64,000 nt of DNA. Origin: Clusia tigrina. Its lineage: Eukaryota; Arthropoda; Insecta; Diptera; Clusiidae. Shown here piece by piece: positions 46,889 through 58,160 of this stretch. Position 1 is the first letter of the stretch; each line of letters opens with the position of its first letter. A program made the translations under genes and the position numbers. Location of the stretch: NCBI GenBank assembly GCA_920105625.2, contig OV050030.1:114744814-114808813 (forward strand), given 5' to 3'. The notes beneath the pieces were generated by a model. It saw only the letters and a program-made list of their open reading frames with translations, searched no databases and had not been told where the DNA came from.

Positions 46889-47734
46889 AATATTTTATTC
46901 CGCACTTGGAGAAAAAAGTCGAGCGACGAATTCCAAATTGTATCCAGTGCATTAATCATAACAAGAAGCTAAGTAAAAAAGAGGGATATTTACAATCCAT
47001 TGATAAAGGTGGCGCACAACTATGCACCTTACATGTTGAGCACTTAGGCCAGATGGATATTACAGCGAAACGATACAAATATATTTTCGCCGAGATAGCC
47101 GCATTTAGCAAGTTTGTATGGCTCTTTCCGACCAAGACAACAAATGCAGATGATGTCATTAAAAACCTGAAAGTTTGGTTGACTACTTTTGGGTCACCGA
47201 GAAGAATCATCAGCGATCGAGGAGCGGCTTTTACATCGAAAGCATTCAGCGAATTTTGTCTGGAAGCAGATATTGAGCATGTGGTTACAACGACCGGAGT
47301 TCCACGCGGCAATGGCCAAGTAACAACAAAAACAATCAATTCTTGCATCCACAGTACAACAAAATCAACACCATTCGAAATACTTCTCGGTACAAAAATG
47401 AAAGCAAAAGTCGACGACAGATTACTCGAAATATTGGAAGAAGAACTGGTAAATAGTTTTGACGAAGAACGACATCAGTTAAGACAAGAGGTTAAACAGC
47501 AAATACTGAAAGCGCACGAAAAGTATAATAAGCAGCACGACAAAAAATGCAAAGGCTTAGTCGAATACAAAAGGGGTGACCTAGTGGCGATTAAAAGGAC
47601 TCAATTCTTAGCTGGGAAAAAACTAATAAACGAATATTTGGGCCCGTATGAAGTAACGAAAGTGAGAAGAGGAGGGCGTTATGACGTCATGAAGGTAGCT
47701 GAATTCGATGGTCCAAATGGTCAGGAGGGCCGAA
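46889..47734 (+). pseudogene. pol: Gypsy integrase, C-terminal part of the finger, core and tail
   Basis: The frame (47739 is its stop) starts EKKVERRIPNCIQCINHNKK (Cys pair of the finger), then DKGGAQLCTLHVEHLGQMDI (first Asp replaced: HVEHLG where HxDHLG is usual), IISDRGAAFTSKAFSEF (second Asp) and TGVPRGNGQVTTKTIN, where the catalytic Glu (GQVE) is Thr. After a deletion, KSTPFEILLGTKMK and a long charged tail with GPYEVTKVRRGGRYDVMKV follow. At least two catalytic residues are substituted. Confidence 0.87.
47718..47734 (+). promoter_or_regulatory. Polypurine tract of the gypsy element
   Basis: ggtcaggagggccgaa lies directly before the TGTAACAAA start of the 3' LTR and overlaps the end of pol. 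It is not perfectly purine but sits in the expected place. Confidence 0.6.
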
Positions 47735-48088
47735 TGTAACAAATTAGCCCTACCCAACCAGCGTGCACGCCGAAGCGAGCAGAGAGATCGATGACAATGC
47801 AGATGTGGGTAGTGAATGGAATGAAATTGAAAAGCAGAGAGGCAGTAGTTTAATGAAAGTTACAACAGTTGGACACGATTGATAAGTAGTTAAAAGTTGC
47901 TTTGACTTTGAAATTTGTTTCGGTGCTTGAAGTAATCCTGAATTGAACTTTTCAAAATTATCTCTATTTAAATTTTATTGAATTTAAAAACTCTAATTAT
48001 TGATATTGAATGAATTATTAATGAATTAAACACTTTTATGAAATCATAATAACTGCACAAACGCAGGTGGTAACGCAATACAATTACA
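47735..48088 (+). repeat. 3' LTR of the gypsy element
   Basis: 354 bases from TGTAACAAATTAGCC to caattaca. It is followed by (TA)n. It shares its first and last parts with 39607-39767 but has about 190 extra bases. Confidence 0.8.
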
Positions 48089-48133
<45 letters not shown>

Positions 48134-48135
48134 GA

Positions 48136-48206
<71 letters not shown>

Positions 48207-48214
48207 CGAGTATC
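48089..48214. repeat. (TA)n microsatellite
   Basis: Alternating TA with two tacgagta interruptions. It separates the gypsy 3' LTR from the next errantivirus fragment, whose integrase starts in mid-domain at its right edge. Confidence 0.92.
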
Positions 48215-48970
48215 AGGCATTGTGAGATCTGTAATAAAACCAAATACGATAGACATCCTCAGGTGGTTCAAATCGGAGAGGCTCCGATTCCCAACAAGGA
48301 GGGGGAGTACCTTAATTTAGATATTTTTTACGCACAGAATCTTAAATTCATAACTTGTGTAGATGCCTATTCAAAATTTTTAGTCATTAAGCTCATAGAG
48401 GAAAAAACTAAAAAAATGAAGGTTCTTGACGTCTTGCAAAGTTTTCCTGGAGCAAAGAAAATTACTCTTGATAATGAGCCTGGATTCGCGACACCTCAGT
48501 TTAAAGCATTACTGCAACGATTGAACATACAGCTTTACTACTGTACTCCTCGTAATAGCCCTACAAATGGACAGTTTGAGAGAGTTCATTCAACACTCGT
48601 TGAAATAGCCAGCTGTATGAAGGAGGAATTTCACTTAATTGATGACGGAGAGGCTCTCTTTAGAGCAGCTCAACAGTACAATCACACAATTCACTCTGTT
48701 ACACAACATAAACCATATGACATTTTCTTCAATAAAGTTTAGCATGATTTGGGTAACATTTTGAAAAAAGCTCAAGAAAAAATGCTAGAAAAAAACGTGC
48801 CTAACAAATCTAAAACGTACCAGGAGATATAGTATTTGAGAAAGTAATAGGACAGCGCAATAAACTATTACCTAGATACAAGAAGCAAATAGTTCAGGAA
48901 GGCTTGGGAAATAAAGTAAGGATTAAATACCGCAATAGAATTATCCATAAAAATAATATTAAAACCTAAT
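48215..48970 (+). pseudogene. pol: Errantivirus integrase, N-terminally truncated
   Basis: Motifs in order: [13 protein letters not shown] (end of the zinc finger), [11 protein letters not shown] (first Asp), KKITLDNEPGFATPQF (second Asp) and SPTNGQFERVHSTLVEIA (Glu). A stop at 48740-48742 follows KPYDIFFNKV. The tail continues in another frame with a basic stretch, ending RNRIIHKNNIKT and a stop at about 48967-48969, the usual integrase C-terminus of the group. The catalytic triad is intact, though the protein is cut at both ends. Confidence 0.87.
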
Positions 48971-50503
48971 CAATTACAAAACTAATTTCTCTACAGAAAT
49001 GACGTTCATCCTGGTGGCACTAATTACAATTTTTATGACTTGCTGATCGGAAATACAAATCTTAGATTACTCTAGCCAGGGTGACAAATGGAATATTCAA
49101 GATAATTCACGTACTGGAGCTGATTGATTACGACCGCGCAATCAATGATCTTTTCGTGGAAATTCATCAGTGGTTTTCAAAAAATAGCTCAATACTGCCT
49201 TTCCTCCTTCACGACATTAATCAGCAAAAAATTTCAACTTAGGAGACTGAAGCCAAGAGTTAAGCGATCAATTGATATTCTAGGAACAGCATGGAAGTGG
49301 ATCGCAGGTTCTCCAGACCACGAGGACCACAAGATAGTAGTTGACAAGATTAATGGTTGACTGTCAAATAATGAAATACAAAGAATAATCAATAGGGACT
49401 CAATCAACATAATTAATTTATTGACTAAATCTACTAATGAAATTTTGAAAAGCCTTCACTCTCTAGAAGAAATAAAAAAAGCAGTGGAGGAAACAATCCT
49501 TAGTAAAATTAATGTCTTAAAGGAAGAGGTAATTAACATAGAGTACGCTATAGAGTGGGCCAAGGTAGGGGTCATAAATTCCTTTATACTTTCAGAAAAG
49601 GAAATTTTTGAGGCAAAGACATTTTTAGACTCTGAAAAGTTTCCTTACAACAGCCTAGAAGAAGCTTTGGGATTTTCTTCCATTAGAATAGCGACGATTG
49701 GATCCACAATACTGTATGTAATAAGTTTGCCAGCAATAGATAATAAAATTTGTAACAAAATACTACTAAAACCTGTTCAGAAAAAAGAAATCGTAAAAAT
49801 TGATTCGGAAAAAATTATTAAATGCAAAAATGAAATTTACCATATTAAGGAAAATTGTAATCAATTCAATCAATTATGTATTTGTAATGACGAAAATTTA
49901 AATAACATAAGCAACACGGATTGTATACCATTACTTCTTAGCAGCAAAAATCATAGTTGCCCTGTAATTAACAATCAGCACGTACCTTCGGTTCAAGAGC
50001 TAACTGACGGAGTTATATTTTTAAATCAAATTAACGGATCTCTAACAATTCTACAAAATACAACATATCAGTTTTAAGGAACATATTTAATACAATTTCA
50101 CAATGATACTCTCACAATAGGAAATAGGACTATTGTGTCTAAAGAAATGTCATTTTTCAGCCCGCTACCGGCGGTATTGCAGCTTGCTGCCAATAAATCT
50201 CAATTTGAGGAAGTGTTATCTTTGGAAATGATGAAAGAATTGCAGACAAATAATGTCGATGAAATAAATTCAATATCAACTACAGGAAAGGTCATATTTT
50301 CCTTTAATTTAGTTTGTCCGTAATATTAACTGTCAGTCTGTTATTAGCATTTAAAAACTTCAGAACCAAGCCTAATTCCGAAGTAAATATTACAAACATT
50401 TTGAATGAAGAGCCTGTTACACAGGTTACGAATCTTGAGAAATCATCTACTAGTAAAACAAAATTAGAATATAGAAGCACCAACGACCTACCAGCATACT
50501 GAA
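48971..50503 (+). pseudogene. env: Errantivirus env (fusion-type glycoprotein), broken
   Basis: This is the envelope gene of the element, in the baculovirus-F-like family. A hydrophobic start near 48999 (a MTFILVALITIFMT-like signal segment) leads to a degraded N-terminal part. A furin-type RVKR lies at about 49256-49267, followed by LGTAWKWIAGSPD, the fusion-peptide region. A 218-codon segment (49421-50077) then contains the heptad-like helical part and a Cys-rich region. After a stop at 50075-50077 the C-terminal part continues to a hydrophobic membrane segment (about 50310-50355) and a tail ending at 50503. Stops at 49358 and 50075 and a frame change near 50320 break it. Confidence 0.85.
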
Positions 50504-50526
50504 TATGACAATCGGGGCGATTGATC

Positions 50527-50539
50527 CTACAAAGGGAGG
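50527..50539 (+). promoter_or_regulatory. Polypurine tract of the errantivirus fragment
   Basis: acaaagggagg abuts AGTTAAG, the LTR start. Its composition and position are right for the plus-strand primer. Confidence 0.8.
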
Positions 50540-50890
50540 AGTTAAGTTATCTAGTATAAAGAATTATATTTTACTTTTTATTATCTTCATATTCGCCACG
50601 AGCGAGAACATTTTGCAAAGCAAGCACTTCCCACGCTCGCTGTGTGATTGACTGTCTGGAATGTGTAACCCGACTACTTTGTCGCAACGTGACTGTTGGG
50701 CACATTTGCTTATTGCTGACTTAGCTTAGATGGTAAGGCGAAACTGTACTTTTATTTCATATGTTTAAAAAGTTTAGTTTGTTTTAAGCTACAGGAGGAA
50801 ACGGTCAAGAACCAAGTGCTCCTTGACATTAATTTGATTAAATAAAATAAATTAAAACATTTATTAATAAAGATTAGAAAAACGTTAATT
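50540..50890 (+). repeat. 3' LTR of the errantivirus fragment
   Basis: 351 bases, beginning AGTTAAGTTATC and ending aacgttaatt, the AGTTA...AATT ends seen in this lineage. An A-rich region with AATAAA-like words (aataaaataaatt) lies near 50840. No second copy is in the window. Confidence 0.75.
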
Positions 50891-50924
50891 TGCATATGTA
50901 CACGTATATATATAGGGTAGGTAG
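50891..50924. other. Junction spacer
   Basis: A few dozen bases of TA-like sequence (cgtatatatatagg), between the errantivirus LTR and the LINE 3' end, which reads as a cctacc repeat on the minus strand. Confidence 0.6.
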
Positions 50925-51014
50925 GTAGGATTGGCAGCCTTCCACGCAAAAGCACAGTTAAGCACACACAATGGCTCATTGTGGTGCCACACTAAGACGA
51001 CGCGACTCCCCCGT

Positions 51015-51302
51015 CTAGAATTTTGGGACCCACAGTGATTCCGAAATGAACCTGGCTATGTCCTTAATTTTGATGGAAGATAGTTCGGTTAAGGTAGTGA
51101 AGAAAGGTGAGCCTAGGAATTTTAGTCTTCGCCTGGCCGGAACTGGGCACTGACACATGAGATGAAGTACTGTTTCTTCCTCCTCCTCAGAGCCACAACT
51201 GCGACAAATGTCGTTATGGGGCGGTGCTCGTCTTTCAGCTTGTTTACCGATCAGACATTGTCCCGTGAGCACCTTTATTGTAGTGCTAATATTGAGTAGC
51301 AT
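51015..51302 (-). pseudogene. LOA/R1-like ORF2 C-terminal Cys/His region
   Basis: The frame reads TIKVLTGQCLIGKQAERR, then CRSCGSEEEEETVLHLMCQC, a Cys-x2-Cys...His-x4-Cys motif that closes ORF2 in LOA/R1-type LINEs, then PARRRLKFLG and FISESLWVPKF. The equivalent region of the plus-strand element is at 58260-58450. Confidence 0.85.
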
Positions 51303-51670
51303 ACTAGTACGCCTAATGTCAACAGTGCTCCAGGTTTGCTGGCAACACTACAAGTATGTTCATTTACGCAGGCTCTTTTAGCTGCCTCAAGGTAGTTATG
51401 TTTTATGGCCCATTTGTTGCAACTGTCCGTGGTCGTGTGCCATATAACTGCTGATGATCCATGTAGCCATGGTGTTGGTTGAAATGACCACGGCTGCATT
51501 GTCCTTGTCGCTGAACCTGTGAAGAAGAAGAGCGTTAATATTGTTTTTAACAAGAATACATGCTCTGGGTTTACCTTGATCCTGCACGAATACTGTGCGA
51601 TATCCGCTAATGTTGAGTCCGAGAACTTGATAATTTATGACCTACGGCTCCTGGACCAGTATGAGTTCGT
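51303..51670 (-). pseudogene. LOA/R1-like ORF2 endonuclease start
   Basis: About 51640-51440 contains RTVFVQDQGKPRACILVKNN, then AVVISTNTMATWIISSYMAH, the early endonuclease strand region of this clade. It breaks off near 51420, and the following sequence cannot be aligned to known motifs before the C-terminal region starts at about 51300. The conserved Asn and Glu at the very start are not readable. Confidence 0.7.
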
Positions 51671-51719
51671 CTCCTTTTAATTCAGGTGGAGGATCAGGGC
51701 TGCCGAGGCAGCTATTGAA

Positions 51720-52560
51720 TGGTGAATGTTAATCTGTTATACCCTCACCATTCACGGAGGTGGCCATCATTGTCACGTTGGCGTGCTCTGCCGCAGACAG
51801 AGGACAGTCCCCAATGTCGTCGGTATTTATTACCGGACGTCCGCAAAAACTGCCTACCGATTCTGAGGCCGATGCGTAACTCTCACCCATCATCGAGGGT
51901 GAGATCGGGTTCGGCCTGTGTGGGGGGCTTGTTTGTTCCCTGTTTGTCGCTCCTATAGACCTTGAGTGAGATCGAACTAACGCCATAGTTGATCTCTCCC
52001 TTTTTGGCATTAATAGGAGCGAGAGATTCCTCATTGAGAATAATGAGGATCTCGCGGGAGTTGCCTTTGGGCTCGCTTATCTTAGCGACCTTCCAATCAT
52101 CCGTGGGGAGGTCGTAGTTGCAAAGCCTAAGCAACTCCAGAATTTCGTTCGGCGAGGAGTGATCTGCCGGATCCCAGGCCCTAGAACGCGGATCTCTGGG
52201 AACAGCTGAAAGCTTGGCCCTCGGCCAGATTTCACCAACCAGGAGGAGGTCGGCTTAGTTGCCGGAGCTCTCCCTGTACCAGCTCGAAGAACTGACGGAG
52301 CCCTGGTGCCTAGCTGCCCTGTTGCTGGGATGGCCCGACGCAGGGTTTTTATGACCTTGGGAGGATGCAATTGTGGCTGTGAGCGGGGCCGGCCCTTTGG
52401 CCGTAATACCCGAAGACATCGTAGGCCTGGCGACAAAAGTCCAAGACGAAGCTGTTGGTGAGCTTAAGGCTGTTTTTTGCCTAACTGAGCTCGTTGTTGT
52501 TTTTGGCTCCCCTTGTGTGTTGGCCGCGGATTTTTTGTGGGAGATTAAAAATGTGTCCAT
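51720..52560 (-). pseudogene. LOA/R1-like ORF1 with DUF4780-like domain
   Basis: The frame from 52560 is Ser/Thr/Ala-rich (SSVRQKTALSSPTASSW). In 52134-51883 it has the conserved LRLCNYDLPTDDWKVAKISE, then LIILNEESLAPINAKKGEIN and LKVYRSDKQG, which match the ORF1 domain known as DUF4780. The same phrases in the plus-strand copy (RYCNRDLPTHNWRVA, LILNAESLAPL, RIYRCDEQG) confirm the family. Frames change at least twice. The function is presumably RNA binding. Confidence 0.78.
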
Positions 52561-53050
52561 GCAAAAAGGGTCCCCACCGCTATTTCAGTACGAATGTGTA
52601 GCCACCTTATTGGACCCATGGCTATCTATGCAGATGCAGGGAGGACATGCGATGGTTGGCACAAATCCTTATGGGTACGAGTGCTCAGAGCCAGACCCGT
52701 GCTTATTGGGAGCCAGCCTCAACCAAACCTACACCGCCAACCAAATGACGACGTACATCGAACGTACTTTGAGGCCTGCGAAGGTTTAAACGGGACTTAG
52801 GCGGATGTGACTTTAAACTGGAGCCGTTCGCACTTTGTGGTATTTGGTTTCACCCCAGTGGTAATTGGTCTAGAAGCCACACCCGCCAGTCCAGGAGCAA
52901 TCAAATAAAAAGATTGTTGCGGGGTAGTCCGTGGACGAATAGGGTCGTGCCGTCTGACATCAGATGCTCTCCACACGGAGGTTGCACTCGATGACGGGGG
53001 GATATAGACCATTTAGCGTTATCCAGAGTGCACTACGAGGAGGCGATCTA
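52561..53050 (-). other. 5' leader of the minus-strand LOA-like LINE
   Basis: GC-richer sequence without a supportable ORF extends from ORF1 to the TA tract. Its exact 5' end cannot be seen. It does not match the leader of the plus-strand copy. Confidence 0.45.
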
Positions 53051-53067
53051 CACTACACTATATATAT

Positions 53068-53134
<67 letters not shown>

Positions 53135-53200
53135 TATGTATCTGTATATGTATACGTATTTGCTTATGTATATGTATATGTATATATAAGTATATGTGTT
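53051..53200. repeat. (TA)n tract with degenerate TATG repeats
   Basis: Pure TA to about 53130, then tatgtatatg-like hexamers to about 53190. It lies between two head-to-head LINEs. Ile-Tyr-rich frames here are not genes. Confidence 0.9.
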
Positions 53201-54050
53201 TTTTTTATCGAGGGGGAAAGCTTTGAGCCAATTAGTCAGTATGGGACATCAACCCACTAAAACCTCCTCACTGTCGTGGCGGACAACCCTCCCGGGACCA
53301 CCAATGTGATTATGTCGGCAGAGTGTCATGAGCATTATTGCTCGATCGTCTGTACTTTTCAGTCTAAATCAAGTGCGCTGCTGGGGTGTAAAAGCGTAAG
53401 TTTCGCAGTATGGGAATATTCGATTATAGTTCTAGGAACATTAGCCTCTATATCGTCTAGACCGATGGTGCGTGGCGAAGACTCATATCCTGCCCGAGGT
53501 AACCCTGCTATTTATAACAGAATACTACTGATCTAGACTGAGTAGTCAATAAACACTTCCCCGGACACAGGGTGTGGTGGAGCTAACCTCTATGAAAAAC
53601 CTCTGTGTTGGAGCAAGAAATCATACGACCCGTGTCGATACCCAACCTGGCTGGGGACCCAGATTAAAAGCTAGCCCAGTCTGCTCCGGATACTTGGCGT
53701 CCTTCAGTTCTATCTAGCCTTACCCGCGCACAATTACCTCTGTGCGAGTGGACTATTATCTCTTTAAAACTTCAAAACCAAAGGAGGGCGGTCCTCCCAA
53801 GAAACCGACAGGGTCGATCCTGTCTACCTCTAATACAAGGGTGATAGACAGATCGATAGCAGCAAGAGGCAGAGGGGGCTTTCGCGTTAGACTGGTCCCA
53901 GCACGAGTGGTCTTTTTCAGAGTGGTGCTGAAGGGAAAAATTCGGGACAGGTGATGAAAACCCAATCACTGACTTCGGTCAGGGGGCGGGGGCTACCACG
54001 GGGATCAATCGGCAGCAGACAGTAGAGTACCCCAGCATCTCAAAGAACAT
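53201..54050 (+). other. 5' leader of the plus-strand LOA-like LINE
   Basis: GC-richer than the surroundings. The stretch 53740-53970 is open on both strands without known motifs. No promoter element was identified. The left boundary is uncertain. Confidence 0.45.
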
Positions 54051-55111
54051 TGCTGGGGTAGGCCCGAGGGGTTCGTATAAATGCGTCCGTCTGTCTAAGC
54101 AGGCCTATGACGACAAGAGGGCGGCCTTGGGGGTAATGGCCAAATATGCGGCTCTACCTATGGAACCAGCTCACTGAGGAACAGGCCAGTTCGGTAGAGT
54201 CAACAAGGGGTATATTATCCGGCTTGGGTAAACCGGCGAGTACAGCCCCAAAGAGGCAAACGTTCGGCTGAAGAGACGGGTGAGATTGCTAAAAAACAAA
54301 AAGTCGGGGGCCAGAAATACCCTTCTTAATGTGAAGTTGTCAAAGGTGGGGTGAGATGCTGGCCATCATAGACCGGAAGGAGGAGGAAGGGGTCATAAAC
54401 AAAGAGAAGTGGAGGCGGGTGGAGCAAGCGATTGCCGAGGTCTACATCCAGGTCTTAGAGGAAAACCCTTTACCACCCTTTCTGTCACCATGCGGGGCTG
54501 GTATCAGGGCAGGGCCAAGCTCATCGCATGCTATGATTGCAGGTCACCAAAACTCTACAATATCGTGGTAAGCAAGGTTGGCGAAATTTGGCCGGGAGCT
54601 AGGGTAGATGCCGCCAGCAGAGAGAAGTTCCCAGCAGACCCGGAACCCGGCTAAGCCAGCTAAACCGGCGAAAATAGAGGATATCTTTAGATATTGCAAT
54701 CGAGACCTGCCAACCCATAACTGGAGGGTGGCGTAGCTTGAGGAGCCAGTAGAAGGTAGGAAATAGGTGTTGTTAATACTCAACGCCGAGTCCCTTGCTC
54801 CACTGCCAGAGAGAAAGGGGGTAGTCAGGTTCGGGTTCGTTGACGCAACCGTTCGGATCTACCGCTGCGACGAACAAGGTTTGGAACCTAAGGAGATAGA
54901 GGGTGACAAGGCTAGCGTATGTGGCGGTGGTAAAGAAGGGTTGTACAGCAGCCAAAGGTCGACTGACTCAGAGCAGCTGACCTGGGTCGGGCAGATCTTT
55001 GAGGATGACGACCTCCTTGACTACACCGAAGGAGAGGAGGACGCGGACGTTATGATGGTGGAGGTAAGAAGGACAGATTCCTATGAAGATGATCACAATC
55101 AACCTCAATAA
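54051..55111 (+). pseudogene. LOA/R1-like ORF1 with DUF4780-like domain
   Basis: Read through frame changes, it has a basic region with CVRLSKQAYDDKRAALGVMA (about 54080-54140) and GWYQGRAKLIACYDCRSPKL, then VGEIWPGARVDAASREKFPA (54490-54650). RYCNRDLPTHNWRVA, LILNAESLAPLPERKG and VRIYRCDEQG (54690-54885) match the minus-strand relative. An acidic C-terminus ends at 55111. Stops lie at about 54352, 54653 and 54736. Confidence 0.8.
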
Positions 55112-56013
55112 TTCTAAACTCTTCTCAGCATATTTGATGGTCTGCCTGGGTTCCGGTGGTTTTGACGTGGCCCTCATCCAAGAGCCGAGGATATACAGCA
55201 ACAAAATCTGCGGTTTGATGATGAGAGGCTTAAGATGATAGCCGCTCAGAGCACAGGTAAGCCTCGTGCTTGTATAGTAGCAAAGGATAACATTAACAGC
55301 TTTTTGCTCCCACAGTTAAGTAATGGCGATACGGAGCGGCAAGCATTGAGCTGCAAAATAGCAGTCTCTGGGTAGCCTCCGCATATATGCCTCATGACAA
55401 TGACGCTCCACCGGAGGAGGTTCGGACATTGGTCATGGAGGCAGCCGCAGCCAAAAGGAACTTGGTTGTCTCCAGTGACGTAAACGCATACAACACACTG
55501 TGGGGAAGTTCGAACACTAACGCAAGAGGTGAGTCAGTTTTAGACTTCATTATAGAGAATAAGCTAAGTGTCGTAAATTTAGGCTCAGACCCGACGTTTA
55601 TAACACAAATTAGTAGGGAAGTGTTAGGTATTACCCTGACCTTCGATAACTTCGCTAACAATATAAAAAGATGGAGAGTATCGAATGAAAATTCCTACTC
55701 TTACCATCGCTATATACAATACGAAGTGAACTTCCCAATAGCTCCAGTTAAGACCTTTAGAAATATACGGAGAACGGACTGGGGGAAGTATAGGAAAATT
55801 CTCAGGGCCTCGCTGCCAATAAAACCCCCGTCTGATCCCACAGACCCTGTGGAATTAGACGAGCTGATCAATCAGGTAACCACGGCCCTGAATAGTTCAC
55901 TGACAGCCGGGTGCCCGGTTGTAAAACTGAGAGGCAAGAACAAACCACCTTGGCGTTCACTGGATCTAGGCCTTCTCCGGAAGTCCAACAGGCGGCTATT
56001 TAACAGGGCTTGA
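55112..56013 (+). pseudogene. LOA/R1-like endonuclease, catalytic His/Asp motif altered
   Basis: It begins with GGFDVALIQEPRIYSNKICG (catalytic Glu). Frame breaks follow (55230-55380). The 55387-56013 frame shows LVVSSDVNAYNTLWGSSNTN (Asp-x-Asn), RGESVLDFIIENKL and, at about 55705, ENSYSYHRYI where Ser-Asp-His is expected (Asp to Tyr). The nuclease would therefore be inactive even if the frame were whole. Its end (WRSLDLGLLRKSNRRLF) passes into the RT linker. Confidence 0.83.
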
Positions 56014-57480
56014 AAGTTCGTGTCTGCCCTCCGACTGGGAAGCCTACAAGGCTTAGCTAAAAATATACAAGAAAGCACCCAGAACTGCGCAGCGAGAGTC
56101 CTGGCAAAATTATTGTAGGGATGTGGAAGAAACATCGGAAGCAGCTAGACTAAGAAGAATCCTAGCGATGACACCACACAACCTGGGCTACCTTAAAGGT
56201 CCGGGTGATGTGTGGAGTGAATCGAGCGAGGAATCTTTGGCTCTTCTCTTAGATACGCATTTTGGAGGGTGATAACCCGACACCTAGGGGCAGGCAGTCT
56301 GAGATAGGGAATGCGATAGTTACGGTCAATAAACTTGAGTCGGCCATTAGCACATTTGGTCCATACAAATCTCCGGCTCCGGATGGAATTTACCCAGCAG
56401 AATTGCAACACTCACGGGACATAATTACGCCCTTGGTTGTGACTGCAATTAGAAGCTGTCTTAACATGGGCTATATTCCGCTGAGATGGAGAGAAACGAA
56501 GGTTTCCTTCATACCCAAGGCAGGCAGGTCCTCTCATGTAAATCCTAAAGACTTCAGACCAATCAGTCTCAGGTCCTTGCTCCTAAAAACACTGAAGAGA
56601 TTGATGGATGCACACTTACTGGAAGCTATACCAACTGGCAGAATCAGGCACAACATGCATACACGAAGGGCAAAACGATACAGGCTGCGATTCACGTACT
56701 TATTGGTATAGTGGAAAAAGCCATCCAGCATAAAGATTTCGCACTAGCGGCGTTCATTGACATAGAAGGCGCTTTCAACAACATAAATGCGAACGCCATT
56801 ACTGAAGCGTTAGAAGCTCTGGGCATCGATCCTAATATGGTAACGATGGTAGAGATGATACTCGTCAGCAGAAAGGTAACTGCCTGCTTAGGTTCCCACA
56901 CCTTAAGCAGACAGGTCTGCAGAGGCACTCCTCAGGGAGGAGTCCTCTCCCCCTGCTCTGGAATTTGGCGATAAATTCATTACTGCTAGCCCTAGAGAGA
57001 GAGGGTTGCCATGTCGTCGCCTATGCTGATGACTTGGCAATTGTGATCAGAGGGAAATATCCAAATACTCTTATGGATATTTTGCGCTCTAGCATGGCCA
57101 TGCTTTCTGGTTGGACGGGAAGAAGGGGATTAGGGTTAAACCCTGATAAAATGGAGGTCTCCCCGCTAACATACAAAGGTGTGGAAATTCCGATGAAGGA
57201 GATAGTTAGATATTTGGGACTAGTACTAGATAGAAAACTTACCTGGAAACCCAATATTGAAGAAAGAGTCAGAAAGGCCAATATTGCTTTGTACACATGT
57301 AAAAAAGCGGTCGGAATCAGGTGGGGGCCATCCCCACGAATTATACACTGGCTATACTTTTCGGTGGTCAGACCCATATTGCTATATGGAATACTGGTAT
57401 GGTGGCCAACCACTCAGAAACAAAGCTTTTTAAAGCTTCTGAGCAGGGTCCAAAGAACGGATTTTTTATGCATCTCTGGT
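56014..57480 (+). pseudogene. LOA/R1-like reverse transcriptase
   Basis: The frame 56262-56711 has the fingers: FGPYKSPAPDGIYPAELQ, YIPLRWRETKVSFIPKAG and PKDFRPISLRSLLLKTLKRL. The next (56711-56974) has FALAAFIDIEGAFNNINANA and RGTPQGGVLSP. The third (56965-57666) has VVAYADDLAIVIRGKYP with YADD at 57022-57033 and EIVRYLGLVLDRKLTWKPNI. All core motifs are intact, and two frame changes separate them. The sequence continues through a typical thumb (WGPSPRIIHWLYFSVVRPIL). Confidence 0.9.
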
Positions 57481-58160
57481 GCTTTAAGGACCGCACCACC
57501 TAAAGCATTAGAAGTAATACTCAACCTACCTACATTAGAGCTGGTAGGGAAACAAGTGGCCGCCACATCAACACTAAGGCTGAAATGTGCGGCGTTATGG
57601 CATGATTGGCAGATTGGTCACTCGACTATTGCGCATACCTGTTTCTATTGCGCACACCTGGAGTAGTTCTATCCAACACATTGACCACTCTGTACCTAAT
57701 CTCAACTTCGATAGGCAGATCCAGACATATATTCCGTCTAGAAGAGAGTGGCAGACACCAATGCCATGGAGAAGGGGGGAACTGAATTTCTACACTGACG
57801 GATCCAAAATTGACGATAGAGTCGGTTTTTAGTTTTCTCAAAAGAACTGGGACTGGAGCTTTCTTTCCGTCTCCCCGAACACTGCAGTGTTTATAAAGCA
57901 GAGGTCCTAGCCATAAAGGAGGAAGCCGTTTACTTAAATAGACATGCCGTAACACAGCCCTAAATGATATCAGTACCACTTTCCGGATACGCCTTATATG
58001 GGTTCCTGGACATAGGGATATTGAGGGGAACTGTAGGGCTGATGAGCTGGCCAGACGGGGCACCAACCTTCCTTTATGCACGGACAGATGCGATGTTGGA
58101 ATACCAATTACCACCTGTAAACTGATGCTGAAGGATGGGCTCTTCGTGATACCAATAGGT
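57481..58160 (+). pseudogene. LOA/R1-like RNase H domain, degenerate
   Basis: After LRTAPPKALEVILNLPTLEL, the domain's first strand reads LNFYTDGSKIDDRVGF (first Asp) at about 57780-57830. It is followed by several frame changes. AVFIKQRS is near 57885 and a GxSGxxGN-like turn near 58010-58030 is degraded. ADELARRGT-like text near 58040 is out of frame. Only the first motif is well preserved. Confidence 0.72.

Larger units (their letters stand above)
48215..50890 (+). mobile_element. Errantivirus, 3' half only (integrase, env, LTR)
   Basis: The fragment begins inside the integrase zinc finger ([14 protein letters not shown]), continues through the integrase core and tail, then env, a polypurine tract and a 3' LTR of 351 bp. 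Gag, protease and RT are missing, cut off at the (TA)n tract. The organisation parallels that of the complete errantivirus at 11.9-19.6 kb, but the sequence is clearly a different subfamily. Confidence 0.87.
50925..53050 (-). mobile_element. LOA/R1-like LINE on the minus strand, internally deleted
   Basis: Read right to left there is a 5' leader (53050-52560), ORF1 with a DUF4780-like domain, the start of an endonuclease, then directly the C-terminal Cys/His region of ORF2 and a 3' end with a taccta repeat (about 50930). Most of the endonuclease, all of RT and RNase H are missing, so about 2 kb of a roughly 5 kb element remains. It faces a related but distinct plus-strand copy across a TA tract. 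Confidence 0.8.

Noticed and set aside
53742..53969. Open frames on both strands in the LOA-like leader
   Set aside because: GC-richer composition explains the lack of stops. No motif and no conserved start were seen.
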